Source: Hydractinia symbiolongicarpus
Lineage: Eukaryota; Cnidaria; Hydrozoa; Anthoathecata; Hydractiniidae
Assembly: GCF_029227915.1 (NCBI RefSeq)
Contig: NC_079877.1
Coordinates: 9,362,001 to 9,426,000, forward strand
Reading direction: 5' to 3'
Length of the DNA stretch: 64,000 nucleotides
The notes beneath the pieces are model-generated. The model was not told the origin of the DNA. It was given only the letters and a program-made list of their open reading frames with translations, and searched no databases. The translations under genes and the position numbers were made by a program. Shown here in pieces: positions 33,824 through 43,948 of this stretch (position 1 is the first letter of the stretch; every line of letters begins with the position of its first letter).

Positions 33824-35092
33824 CTAACGCTTTGTCACGAGATAGGTGTATATCAGACCTCCGATTCCAACTATCAAAGCCCACAAGTTTTGACTCAACC
33901 AACCTACCGCTTTCGCTCGATTGAGTATCCATGATACTATGGATCCTAATATACCCGGTAGAGCTGCAGCGGCCGTCCCCGCCAACCTTCCCAAGAGAGA
34001 CCCCAACGCATTCAACTTGTTTTTTATCCAGGACCGGAGGTCCTTTGCACCTTCATCACCACCTTTGTCGGGATTTTGTGTGTTACCGGTGGATGACCCC
34101 CCACCCCCAGGTGACAAAGCTTCTACTAGAAGGCCTATAACCATACCAAATGCCGTTAGCACGCTGACAACAGTGATACCTTGTTCACGGAATAGTGTTC
34201 GTATCTTCTCACCCAATGTTGTATCTTTGTCAAGGACTTTGGTAATCGTCTCCTTGATGCTTGTTATTTGACTGTTAAGTTTACCTTTGAGAATATCGAT
34301 AACCTCTTGCCGACCTTTCAACTCATTTTGCAAACCTTTCAACCTTTCTTTCGCTTCATTTTGTTGTTCCTCGGTCATATTTGGTGTGTTTTCCATCTCT
34401 TCCAACTTGTTTTTTTCTCTGTCAATATGCTGTTCGAGCTGAACCTTTTTTGCAACTTCATCCTGAAGACTTCCTCTTATGTTTCTCAATGATCTATCCA
34501 ATCCTAGCAATTCACGCATAGGATATTCAAATAGATCACCGGTCTGGGTTGCTTCATGGTCTACAGATTGTTGTTTGACCAATGAAATTAAATCTTCCGT
34601 ACTGTTTACCACATCCCCGGATATAGCTTCTAATTCTACATCACTTGCTGTTGTTATTTTAGATGACGAGGGTAGTTCTTCTTGTATTTTGTTTAGCTTA
34701 GCAACTTGTCGGGCTGTAATCTTACCTTTTGGTATGTCAAAACCTAAATTACGCATCCTTCTCTTGCCTAATATATCTGATATAATACCGGTGGCCCTTA
34801 GTCTTCCATTGTTTGTCAAAGGCTCGTTTTTACCTCTGTAGTATAATTCACCATCCTTAATTTCAAAAAGGTCTGTATGTAGCACCTCAGGTTTTGACAG
34901 GGATCCTTCAGATAATCTATCATACAACACGTCAACCATTTCTCGCAAAACTCTGGTACGTTGAGTGGAACCTCCGAATGATGTTTCTTCCTCACCCGGT
35001 GTGTGTATTTGTACTCGCGTACGGTCCCTGGTGGGTATGAGTGGTAAAGTTTCATCGGTACCTTCATCTCCCATGGTCTCCAAAAGGGTCAA
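33824..35092 (-). CDS. Polinton coiled-coil protein with C-terminal membrane helices
   Basis: Intact, 422 residues. A polar N-terminal half is followed by a long coiled coil (about residues 200-285; E-K-N-K-L-E-E-M-E, E-R-L-K-G-L-Q-N-E-L), a hydrophobic helix around 310-330 (V-V-S-V-L-T-A-F-G-M-V-I-G), a glycine-rich linker, then a Gly/Ala-rich ALPGILGSI stretch and a last membrane helix with a basic end. The tail is homologous to the fragment at 14802-14993. The layout resembles fusion- or entry-type and tail-anchored proteins, but no motif proves it. Confidence 0.6.
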   Translation of the reverse strand: MTLLETMGDEGTDETLPLIPTRDRTRVQIHTPGEEETSFGGSTQRTRVLREMVDVLYDRLSEGSLSKPEVLHTDLFEIKDGELYYRGKNEPLTNNGRLRATGIISDILGKRRMRNLGFDIPKGKITARQVAKLNKIQEELPSSSKITTASDVELEAISGDVVNSTEDLISLVKQQSVDHEATQTGDLFEYPMRELLGLDRSLRNIRGSLQDEVAKKVQLEQHIDREKNKLEEMENTPNMTEEQQNEAKERLKGLQNELKGRQEVIDILKGKLNSQITSIKETITKVLDKDTTLGEKIRTLFREQGITVVSVLTAFGMVIGLLVEALSPGGGGSSTGNTQNPDKGGDEGAKDLRSWIKNKLNALGSLLGRLAGTAAAALPGILGSIVSWILNRAKAVGWLSQNLWALIVGIGGLIYTYLVTKR

Positions 35093-35154
35093 TGTCTGCC
35101 ATTTTTTATTATTTAGAGGATAGTTTTTTCTTTTTAATAAGGTAATAAACTAAA

Positions 35155-35622
35155 ATGACCGAGTATTCGAGGGAGGAAGACACGTTTAAAACAAACACAC
35201 TTAATTCTCAACTTGACGAGTTGGTAAAATTACAAAAGAAATTCCGGGACAAGGAGTATAAATACGACAAAGCACTAAACCGATTAGTGATTTCGCGCAT
35301 AATCTTGGAAACCTTAGCCGTTACCAGTTCGATAGCAGCTACCGCTACCATTATTAGAAATTTTAGGAATTCTATAGGACTTTCCGGTATATGCCTATCC
35401 AGCTCCGTTTCCCGTGCCATTATCGTAGCATCGATTAAGAGATATCGAAATAAACTTAACAAAGTCATGAAATCATGTCATGTTGTAACATCTGCTATTG
35501 ATGTGTTTGAAAGCACTTTATCACGGCAACCGTCTGATAATATTAGCCGCATGGAATTTCAATGTTTGTATGGTATATACTATGAAGCTCTTGAAAAGAT
35601 GAGTAAAATAGATGGAGAGTGA
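35155..35622 (+). CDS. Polinton membrane-hairpin protein, paralogue 1
   Basis: 155 residues: a charged helix (S-Q-L-D-E-L-V-K-L-Q-K-K-F), a hydrophobic hairpin, a basic helix (S-I-K-R-Y-R-N-K-L-N-K-V-M-K) and a C-terminal Y-Y-E-A-L-E-K-M-S-K block. It is a tandem duplicate of the next gene, and both are preceded by the same leader (ttattatttagaggatagttt). Compared with the neighbour it is shorter at both ends. Function unknown. Confidence 0.6.
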   Translation: MTEYSREEDTFKTNTLNSQLDELVKLQKKFRDKEYKYDKALNRLVISRIILETLAVTSSIAATATIIRNFRNSIGLSGICLSSSVSRAIIVASIKRYRNKLNKVMKSCHVVTSAIDVFESTLSRQPSDNISRMEFQCLYGIYYEALEKMSKIDGE

Positions 35623-35698
35623 AACATTCATATAAGAATCATGAAAGGCGGGGTTTTTTTATTATTTAGAGGATAGTTTTTCTTTGTAATAACCTAAA

Positions 35699-36298
35699 AT
35701 GGCCGATCTTAAGATTTATCCAAAGTTACCTACTGCTCCCGAGTATTCGAGTGAGCAAGACAAGTTTAACACAAATACAGTTAATTCCCAACTTGATGAG
35801 TTGGTAAAATTACAAAAGAAATTCCAGGACAAGGAGTATAAATACAACAAAGCACTAGACCGATTAGCGATTTCACTCTACATCTCAGAAACCTTAGCCA
35901 TTTCCACCGGTATTGGTACGATAGCAACCAGCGCTACCCTTGTTGGAATTCCCATTTCTATAGGACTTTCCAGTGTATCCATAGGTAGAGCTATATCCTG
36001 TACCATTATCTCGGCATCGATTAAGAGATATCAAAAGAAACTAAACAAAGTCATGAAATTATGTGATGTTGTAACATCTGCTATTGCTGTGTTTGAAAAC
36101 TCTTTCTCACGAGCATTGAATGATGATAATATTAGCCACATGGAATTTCAAGCTTTGTGTGGTATATACTACGAAGCTCTGGAAAAGATGAGCAAAACAG
36201 ATAGAAAGATGGAGAGTGAAACACGCAATCAGTTTGAAAAAAGTTTAATGGCGGAAGTTCAAAGTCTAAAAAAGACTTTAAATCAGGAACAAAGTTAG
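35699..36298 (+). CDS. Polinton membrane-hairpin protein, paralogue 2
   Basis: 199 residues with the same order of blocks as 35155-35622 plus an extra N-terminal K-I-Y-P-K-L-P piece and a ~35-residue charged C-terminal extension. The hydrophobic hairpin (I-G-T-I-A-T-S-A-T-L-V-G-I-P-I-S-I) is better preserved. The glycine/isoleucine hairpin is reminiscent of pore-forming or apolipoprotein L-like folds (inference). A distant relative may be the relic at 16257. Confidence 0.6.
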   Translation: MADLKIYPKLPTAPEYSSEQDKFNTNTVNSQLDELVKLQKKFQDKEYKYNKALDRLAISLYISETLAISTGIGTIATSATLVGIPISIGLSSVSIGRAISCTIISASIKRYQKKLNKVMKLCDVVTSAIAVFENSFSRALNDDNISHMEFQALCGIYYEALEKMSKTDRKMESETRNQFEKSLMAEVQSLKKTLNQEQS

Positions 36299-36525
36299 TA
36301 ATGTGTGCCTGTATACCACTCACATATTTCATGTGCTATTTGAAAAATTAATATTTGAAAGTAAGGCGGCTTATGACATTATGTGGCGCGATCGTCCCTT
36401 TTTCCCCAAGACTGAGCCATAGCGGCCCTACCTGCCAGCCGCCCTGCGCGATCCCCGGCACAATCATCTTTACCAGAAACAGGTAAAGATACTTTTTGTC
36501 ATTGTCATGACTTCGTCCCCCCTTT
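36299..36525. other. GC-richer intergenic insert with a hairpin
   Basis: 36355-36530 is clearly richer in G and C than its surroundings (gcggccctacctgccagccg). It contains a 9-bp stem (atctttacc ... ggtaaagat, 36466-36490). No gene is seen. It lies between the converging ends of paralogue 2 and the integrase. Confidence 0.5.
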
Positions 36526-37518
36526 TCACCAACCTTGCACATAATCAGGAGGTAATTCTGTATCTTCAGGTATTAACATCAATTCCTCTTTTACTAAAGC
36601 CCGTCTGGGTCCGTCTTGAACATAGTACATTACACGGTTACCGGGTTGCGCTATTACCTCACGCAATCTATATGTGTTTTTCGACCATATTCTATCGGTT
36701 GCCCGTCTCCGCCCATCATCATGCTCCTCACCAGGTTGTAGTAAATATCTATACAAGCCATCTTGAGGTAATTCTACTTCAGGTGGATAACTCTCTTGAT
36801 TAACCAAAGGCACCTCTTTCATTATAATAGCATCTTTTGGTTTCATACCAATCATCTGCGTCTTTGTATCGTTTAGCCTATCAATCAGTTTATACAGATG
36901 CTTAACCCATGTAGATGATACCTTTTCCGAATCATTCAGTTCTTGGGCATCTTGTATTTTGAATAAATTTTCGGCAAGTATCTTGTTCAACGCCTCAACA
37001 AAAGCTGTGTGCGTATGCTTATATTTTGTAGTCGCTCTTTTAATTTCAACCTTATGCTTCTCCAACAATTTTGATACATCTGCCTTGAATTCTGAACCGT
37101 TATCACATTGGAAAGTTTTCGGATAAGTTAATGGTCCTGCCTTGTAGATGTCCTCAATCATAGCGGCAACCTCTTTGGCTTTCTTACTCCTCAAAGGTCG
37201 GGCTACTTTGTATCTGGAAGCAGCATCGATTCCCGACAAAATGTACTTATCATTATTACCATACAGTATGTCACCGGGCATGTACAATAAATCGAATTGA
37301 TGTAAATCATTAGGGGTGGTAACTTCATAATGTGGTCTTTTAACATGTTTTGAGGCGGGTAAATGTACTTGCCAAAATGCTTGTTTTGATAGCCACTTCT
37401 TAATCTCCTTTGGCCTGAAGCCGAATCCTCTTAAATTCTGAACAGCCTTTCGTCCTTTCCATAAATTTTGAGGTTGATAGTAAGTCTCTTGAAGTTTAGA
37501 GTTTTTATTTATGCACAC
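36526..37518 (-). CDS. Polinton retroviral-type integrase
   Basis: An intact 330-residue frame. The rve catalytic triad is visible as D76 (HQFDLLYMPG), D139 (QCDNGSEF) and E175 (AFVEALNKIL), with the D-x35-E spacing of retroviral and Polinton integrases. The N-terminus has no complete HHCC finger. The C-terminus holds a small basic beta-rich domain (Y-R-L-R-E-V-I, V-M-Y-Y-V-Q-D-G-P) like the SH3/chromo-type tail. It would cut and join the element ends to target DNA, giving short target duplications. The start codon was chosen as the first Met of the frame; the true start could be a little downstream. Confidence 0.9.
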   Translation of the reverse strand: MCINKNSKLQETYYQPQNLWKGRKAVQNLRGFGFRPKEIKKWLSKQAFWQVHLPASKHVKRPHYEVTTPNDLHQFDLLYMPGDILYGNNDKYILSGIDAASRYKVARPLRSKKAKEVAAMIEDIYKAGPLTYPKTFQCDNGSEFKADVSKLLEKHKVEIKRATTKYKHTHTAFVEALNKILAENLFKIQDAQELNDSEKVSSTWVKHLYKLIDRLNDTKTQMIGMKPKDAIIMKEVPLVNQESYPPEVELPQDGLYRYLLQPGEEHDDGRRRATDRIWSKNTYRLREVIAQPGNRVMYYVQDGPRRALVKEELMLIPEDTELPPDYVQGW

Positions 37519-37594
37519 CTTTATTTATCTCCTTTTTGTTATGATGTAGCACGATAAAAGTGCTTAAATATATTTTTACTGATTATATATAAAG

Positions 37595-37906
37595 ATGTCT
37601 GACGTGGCTACTCAAACTGATCTACATGGTGATACTACCGATGGTGGTGTACCCGACTACAAATTAATGAAACTCAAAGAGTTGAGAGAAGTGGCTAAAT
37701 CCCGTGGGATTAAGTATATTTATGGAATGAATAAAGCTAAATTGCGTGAGGTGATTGCGAGGAATGATATTGATCCATCCTACACCATCGACCTAGAAAC
37801 CAGACAAGAATGGTATGGATACTGTACCAACTGGAAGGTAAACAACAGAGAAGCATATCTAAAATGTCAAAAACGTTATAATGATAAGAGATCTTTCAAA
37901 AGGTGA
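37595..37906 (+). CDS. Polinton small protein with a SAP-like helical motif
   Basis: 103 residues, start behind 'atatataaag'. The block KLMKLKELREVAKSRGIK followed by K-A-K-L-R-E-V-I matches the SAP/Rho-N helix-turn-helix pattern used for DNA or RNA binding. The C-terminal half is polar with a Trp/Tyr cluster. It is the first of three SAP-type frames in this part of the element. Confidence 0.55.
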   Translation: MSDVATQTDLHGDTTDGGVPDYKLMKLKELREVAKSRGIKYIYGMNKAKLREVIARNDIDPSYTIDLETRQEWYGYCTNWKVNNREAYLKCQKRYNDKRSFKR

Positions 37907-37918
37907 TTAGACCTAGAA

Positions 37919-38219
37919 CGGATTTTGATACTCGCTCGGGTAACAAATGTTATGAAGGCGATGCTCTCGCGTCCCGATTTTTTTTTCCAGGGGGAGTACC
38001 CACCCGCATTTCCCTCGGGAAACGATGCATGGTGGCGCGATGTTGGTATCATAAACCGCAGTTTACCACCAACTACCCTGTGGAAAATTCCGGTGACCAC
38101 CATGGGGCAGCGCAACCTCGGGTGGTGGTTATGCGAACGAAGCCCCTCGCGATCCTTGTCCGGTTTCACGATTATCAAACCATCTTAAAGATTCATAAAA
38201 TCGTATATCACAACCAGGC
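37919..38219. other. GC-rich insert in a duplicated leader
   Basis: The sequence 'gtaacaaatgttatgaa' (37938-37954) is separated by about 200 bp of GC-rich DNA from 'ggtttcacgatt' (38160). In the second copy of this leader (38871-38911) the two are almost adjacent. The insert 37957-38157 has no supported gene. It may be a mobile piece or acquired DNA. Confidence 0.55.
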
Positions 38220-38824
38220 ATGTCTTCGAGAAATACAATTGATGAAAGTGGTCTCTATATAGAACGCTACCACAACTCAATTATCAGAATGGCCCTTCTG
38301 ATCGAATTAAGGAATTTCGCTAGAGAACATCTCGCTAGAGAACGCGGCCTACAACAACCCGATATGACAAATACGGTTGCTGAATTAAGACATCTCGCTA
38401 GAGAACGCGGTCTACGCGGCTACTCAAGGCTCAGAAAGGCTGAGCTGATCGAATTTTGAGACTTAGACCCAGATTTATCAGACCGGTACCGGCACCGGTT
38501 GAAAATGATGCGAGTGATGACGAGGACTCGGGATTCATCCATCTGATGGGCAATGGATCAGCACCGAGATCCGGTGGATCTAGACTCGTACCGGATCCAA
38601 TCGAGCCGCATCAGCCGGCTATCCCAGACTATGACATTGATACCTTGGATGAATCGGAAAAATGCATAATTTGCTATTCGAAAGGAAAGGAAGCAACTAT
38701 TGTTCATGGTACCACAGGGCATTTTTGCTGCTGTCTATCATGTGCATATATATTGAAAGAGAGGAGAGATAAATGCTCAATATGTCGCGCATACATCGAT
38801 CTTGTTATTAGACAATATAATTGA
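38220..38824 (+). pseudogene. SAP plus RING-finger protein (putative E3 ligase), frameshifted
   Basis: The first frame (38220-38459) carries SAP-type repeats (L-A-R-E-R-G-L-R-G-Y-S-R-L-R-K-A-E-L-I-E). The overlapping second frame (38456-38824) has an acidic/Pro linker and a C-terminal RING finger of C3HC4 type: CIIC, H-x-C-C-C-L-S-C-A-Y, then K-C-S-I-C-R. The SAP stretch ends exactly where the second frame begins, as in the polymerase ORF downstream where SAP is followed by a Pro-rich linker, so one indel probably split a SAP-RING gene. RING proteins carried by DNA viruses often modulate host ubiquitination; substrate unknown. Confidence 0.6.
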
Positions 38825-38956
38825 TTTGTCGGGGGTCAGATTGTTTTTGTTTTTTTTGTTACTCACGCGAGTAACAAATGTTATGAATCTTTTTTTTGGT
38901 TTCACGATTGTATAAAACCATATTAAAGGTCCACATATAGTATATCACAACCCGAT

Positions 38957-41900
38957 ATGACTTCGAGAAATACAGTTTCCGAATTAAGGGATCTCGCTAG
39001 AGAACGCGGTCTACATGGATACTCAAGGCTCAGAAAGGCCGATCTGATCGAATTATTGACACCCACTACCGTGTCAGCACCGTTACCCGTGCCGAGACCC
39101 ACCAGACCAGTACCAGCGCCGAGACCAAATAGACCAATACCGATGCCTAGACCCGTACCAGCACCGAGACCCTCGAGATCCGGTACTAGCCAACAAGACA
39201 TGGATTTGTTTGAGCGGCAAGAAATGGCTAAAACTAGACCTCAGATAAAAAGTAAGTTGAATGAATGGAGGGAATGGTTGATAAATCATGTACCTAAGGC
39301 TATTAAGGATAAAACAACAAAAGCTTTCAAAACCATGAAGGATAAGATCATGGGGTTGTATAAAAAGGTAGGTGGGGGACCGGCTGTACCGAAAGAGGAA
39401 AAACCATATACCCCTATTGAAGAAGCGTTTGTAGGTTCATACAAACGCTTCAAGATAAACTCGGATGGTAAGAAGAATGTTAGGGTATTTTTGAAAAAGG
39501 TTTATCCTATCGTTAAGAAGTTGATGAAGGACTTGCTCGGGCAGAAGAAGTCATTGAAGACTCAGGCGACCTTGTGGGTGAGGTGGGTAAGGGATGATTT
39601 ATCCAATGAGGATTTATCTAATCCTGAATCCATAGTAATGTATGTCGATAAAGCGTTCAATAGCTATATGGAGATACTGCACGCCCACGATGACATTTCT
39701 GATGTTTTCGATCGGATGTGTAATAAGATAATCGAGCAGATTGAAAACCCTGCTCTACCCGCCAGCGGGTTCACAATCGAAAGGATCCTACATATGCATG
39801 TGGACTTTCATAAACTGAAATTAACCAGAGGTAGTTCTTATTTGCCGCTACCCAAGAATTTCAGTGGAAAGCGATCTGTGATTAACCCTCATAACGAGGA
39901 TGATGATGAATGTTTCAGATGGGCTATTATCGCTGCGCTTAACCACAATCTGATCAATAATCATCCTGAGCGTATCTCAATTCTTAAGAAGTTTGAAGGT
40001 AAGTATAATTGGAATGGTCTATCTTTCCCAATGGCACTAAACAAGATAGATTTGTTTGAGAGAAGGAACACCGATATCGCTGTTCATGTTTTGATAAAGT
40101 ATGATGGAGAAGGTATCTACATGTGTCGCAAGTCGAAGCATCTGGATCGTAAGGAGACGGTTGTGTTGTTTTTACTGTGTTAGGGGGATAAGAGACATTA
40201 TATCGCCGTTAAGAACTTGAGCGGTGTCCTGAGCAAGGCAAACTCAAAGCATGAACATAAGGAGTATTATTGCTTGAATTGTCTAAATGGATTCTTAAGC
40301 GAACAGAAAAGGGATGAGCACTTTGAATATTGTAAAGATAACGATGCTGCTAAGATTCAACTCCCTGAAGAGGGTAGCACCGTTAAATTTCACAATGGTC
40401 AGTACCAGCTCAAAGCCCCATTTATCATGTATGCCGATTTCGAAGCCTTCACAAAAGATTTGCCTGAGGAAGAGACAAAATGCGGATCATCCACGGAGAA
40501 AGTTGATCCCTACAGGTTTCTGTTGTTATAGCAAATTTGCTCATGGTGAAGTTTCGAACCCTCTGACGCTTTACCGCGGCGAGGACTGTGTTTCACGATT
40601 TGTTGATCATGTAGTTTCTGAGTCTAAAAGGTTATATAATATGTTTCCAAAAATAAGTATGCAAGATCTCACCGATGAAGAACTTGATGGCTATGAAAAT
40701 GCCACCAAATGCCACATCTGCATGGGAGAATTTAGTGAATATGACGTCAAGGTTAGAGATCACTGTCATTTTACAGGTAAGTTTCGTAAATCTGCCCATA
40801 GAGAATGTAATCTCCGATATAAGGTACCCAATTATATTCCAGTTGTCTTCCATAATCTTAGCGGATATGATGCACATCTATTTATTAAAGAGCTTGCGAA
40901 GCAGTATGGAGAAGGGGGTATGAGTGTAATCGCTGAAAATAAAGAGAAATATATCTCTTTCTCGACTGATGTTGAGGTTGGTGAATACATTGGCAAAAAT
41001 GGGGAGACCAAAGACAAAAAGATACAGCTGAGATTCATAGACTCATTCAGATTTATGGCAAGCGGCTTGAATTCGTTGGTAAACAATCTATCTGATGATC
41101 AGTGTAAAAATCTTCGAAAATTCTTCAATGATGATGAGCAATTCAAAATAATGAGAAGAAAGGGTGTATACCCATATGAATATGTTGATTCATTCGATAG
41201 GTTTAATGAAACTAAGCTTCCGTTGAAATATGACCTTTATAGCAAGTTGAACATGAATGGTATCAGTGATGCCGATTATGCGCATGCCCAGAAGGTGTGG
41301 AAGGACATGGAAGTTGAAAATATGGGTGCTTATCATGATATCTATCTCAAGACAGACGTTCTATTACTTGCCGATGTTTTTGAGACTTTTAGGAAAACAT
41401 GTTTGACAAACTATAAACTGGATCCTTCACATTTTTACACGTCTCTGGGATTAGCCTGGCAGGCCTGTCTGAAAAAGACAGATGTTGAGCTAGATTTGTT
41501 GTCCGATATGGATATGTTACTGTTTGTGGAGAAGGGTATTAGGGGCGGTCTCTGTCAGGCTGTTCATAGACACGCCAAGGCCAATAACCCATATATGGGT
41601 GAGATGTATAATACTTCTGAAGAGACCACCTATCTACAATACCTAGATGCTAACAATCTGTATGGATGGGCTATGATACAGAAGCTGCCGACTGGAGGGT
41701 TTAAGTGGGATGATGCTAGTAAATTTATCGCTAAACTCATTTCAAAGTTGGCTGCGGAAAATGGTGAATATGGTTACTTACTTGAGGTTGATGCAAGATA
41801 TCCGTGGGAGCTTCATGATACTCATAACGATCTTCCTTTCATGCCTGAGAGGAAGGTGATTAATGGCGTCAAAAAGCTGACACCGTGTCTTTCGGACAAG

Positions 41901-42348
41901 AAGAACTATGTCATTCACATCCGTGCACTTGATCAAGCGTTGAAGCACGTCTCATTCTTGAGAAGGTTCATAGGCTCTTGAGATTTGATCAGAGTGCATG
42001 GTTGAAACCTTATATCGATTTTAATACCGATCTGCGTACCAAATCACGAATGACTTCAAAAAGGACTTTTTCAAGCTGATGAACAATTCAGTCTTTGGTA
42101 AAACTATGGAGAATCAACGTAGACACAAAGACATACGCTTGGCTACCAAGAAAGAACAATATGAGAAGCTGGTGAAGAAGCCCAACTTCAAGGGTGCTAT
42201 CTATTTCTCGGAAACACTGATGGGCATAGAGATGTCCAAGATCAAGATCAAACTGAACAAGCCAATCTACCTGGGACCGGCGATCCTCCATCTATCTAAG
42301 TTGGTTATGTATGAGTTCCACTATGGACAGAAATTCTTCTATTGTTGA
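38957..42348 (+). pseudogene. Polinton protein-primed DNA polymerase B, SAP-fused, broken and 3'-truncated
   Basis: N-terminal SAP motif and (P-x-P-R-P) linker, then a region with S-S-Y-L-P-L-P ahead of the exonuclease. An in-frame TAG lies at 40181-40183, with frame changes near 40518, 41965 and 42045. Recognisable motifs in order are a C2H2-like cysteine pair (Y-Y-C-L-N-C-L), Exo I YADFEAF (~40430), Exo II NLSGYDAHLF (~40860), Exo III Y-L-K-T-D-V-L-L-L-A-D (~41345), Pol A DANNLYGWAM (~41650) and Pol B KLMNNSVFGKTMEN (~42075). Sequence ends about 60 residues later inside the right terminal repeat, before the catalytic D-T-D motif C. It cannot be active. Confidence 0.9.
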
Positions 42349-42432
42349 TTTAACGGGTATGATCTATTCTTCTGACGTAAAATGGTAAAGTGCTAAGGGA
42401 TTTTGTCCTAACATCGGCATTTCCCTATCTCT
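42325..42432 (-). repeat. Polinton A right terminal inverted repeat
   Basis: Mirror copy of the left terminal repeat, ending CCTATCTCT. It directly abuts the truncated polymerase reading frame, which runs into it and stops at 42348. Confidence 0.9.
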
Positions 42433-42437
42433 ACGTC
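42433..42437. other. Target-site duplication, right copy (ACGTC)
   Basis: Identical to 27597-27601 and immediately outside the right terminal repeat. Confidence 0.75.
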
Positions 42438-43948
42438 CTCGACCAATCGGAGCGTGCAAAATTGTACAATCCGCGTGGCTTATCTCAAATTTTAAACAAA
42501 AATTTAAAGTCAAGAATAGATTCAACCACTTTCTTAGCGCCACCTGAACCAGGTCCCGTAGAATGTTAAAGGCCTTGGGAACGAGGGGAGTCATGATATA
42601 AGACCCCATTCTCGACCTGACCGCATAGACAAAAGCACTGAGAAAGAGGAAATAATTTTTCCAAGGCCATTTCTTGTTTAGTTTAATTTTTGTAGTCGTG
42701 TACTTTTTTTTTTTTTTCATGCTTTTGCCGAACGAAATAGAAAAAGTCCTAAAATTAACTTTTGTTGACAGAATGAGTGACTTGTTGCAGGTTTTATTTC
42801 ACTTCCATACCTGGTTCAGGTGTCCACTAATAACACATTTTCATATGCCTCAAATGGGCCGAGGTTTAATAACTCCACGTCCGCGGGTTCTTTTTCCCCA
42901 GTGCTCTTTTAAAATATCTACTCTATCTAAAGTTTTATGTCAATAATAAAAGAGAGCTCAATTCGGCCCTGGGAATGAAGTTGGCTAGGTAATTATTGGA
43001 AATTACGTAACACCAGAAGCCTTTGTATACTTTATTAAAATGGCGACGATCAGTGAGTTTCGTAATGTTTATGATATGAAAGGAAGTTTCACTTTCTTTA
43101 TGCTTTATATATACATGATTTTCATGATTTAGAGCAATCCGAAATACTTTCGAAAGCTTTCGAAATGTTTCAAAATATTTCTAAATATTTCTGAAATAAA
43201 AATTTCTGAAATGAAAAAAAAAAAAACAGACAGTTTCGAAATAGAAATCTCAAATGTATCTTGGCCTTTACTGAAGCGAAGGATAAAGTTTTTTGACGAA
43301 ACGAATGTTAAAAAAGGGTTAAATATTTTTTCTTTAAAAAGAAAATATTTTGCTAAGAACGTTGCTTTGAGTCAGTAAAAGACAGCTCGTCACTTTGCAT
43401 CATTAATTTCTCCCTTGTGAGAAGGTTCTAAGTCGTGTGGCTGTGGCTTTGTAAAGTCTTTTTATGAAGAGAATTATCCAATTCTAAGTTTTTTGAGTTA
43501 TAATCTTCATCATTATGACAAGACGTCTTATCAACAAACAATGTAAACAGTAAGTAAACAAACTTTTAGAAGGTGTGCTACTGAGCTCACGGACTTTCTG
43601 CACGATGTGACGTTTGCTCATTTATTCGAACCTAGCTCCCTCGACTTTAAAGGGATTCCTGCATTGAAAATGATATTTTAGTGATACATTCCTATCATGC
43701 CAATAATAACGAAAGTCGCATTCTTTTGCTTCGAAAGATATGGAAAAAAGTCATACCCTTCAAATTCTTCTACAGCTTCCCTGTTCCTCCTTCTCCACTT
43801 CTGCTTTCCTTTCCGTCTCGATGTTCAAACTCGCGCCAGTCTATATTTTTGTTATGATGTCATAAGAAAGTATGAACCAAGCTGGCCGATAATTCTTGTA
43901 CCAGAAAAATGCGTAAATAAGTTCTTGTGGTAAACGAGCTCATTTCAC
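42438..43948. other. Intergenic, no genes seen
   Basis: Flanking DNA of Polinton A. I see a long poly-T/poly-A run near 42705, imperfect 'tttcgaaa/aaatatttc' repetition at 43140-43250, and single half-sites like 'cctgggaatgaagttgg' (42969) resembling a MITE end. No coding frame supported. Confidence 0.45.

Larger units (their letters stand above)
27602..42432. mobile_element. Polinton/Maverick element A (14,831 bp)
   Basis: Bounded by matching 108-bp inverted terminal repeats and flanked by the direct repeat ACGTC. It encodes the Polinton hallmark set: major capsid-type protein, A32-like packaging ATPase, retroviral-type integrase and protein-primed family B polymerase, plus small membrane proteins and SAP/RING accessory genes. 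Capsid protein, polymerase and several small genes are frameshifted and the polymerase end is missing, so the copy cannot be autonomous. I did not find the adenovirus-type cysteine protease that usually completes the set. Divergence between the two terminal repeats is low (a few mismatches), pointing to a fairly recent insertion. Confidence 0.9.
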
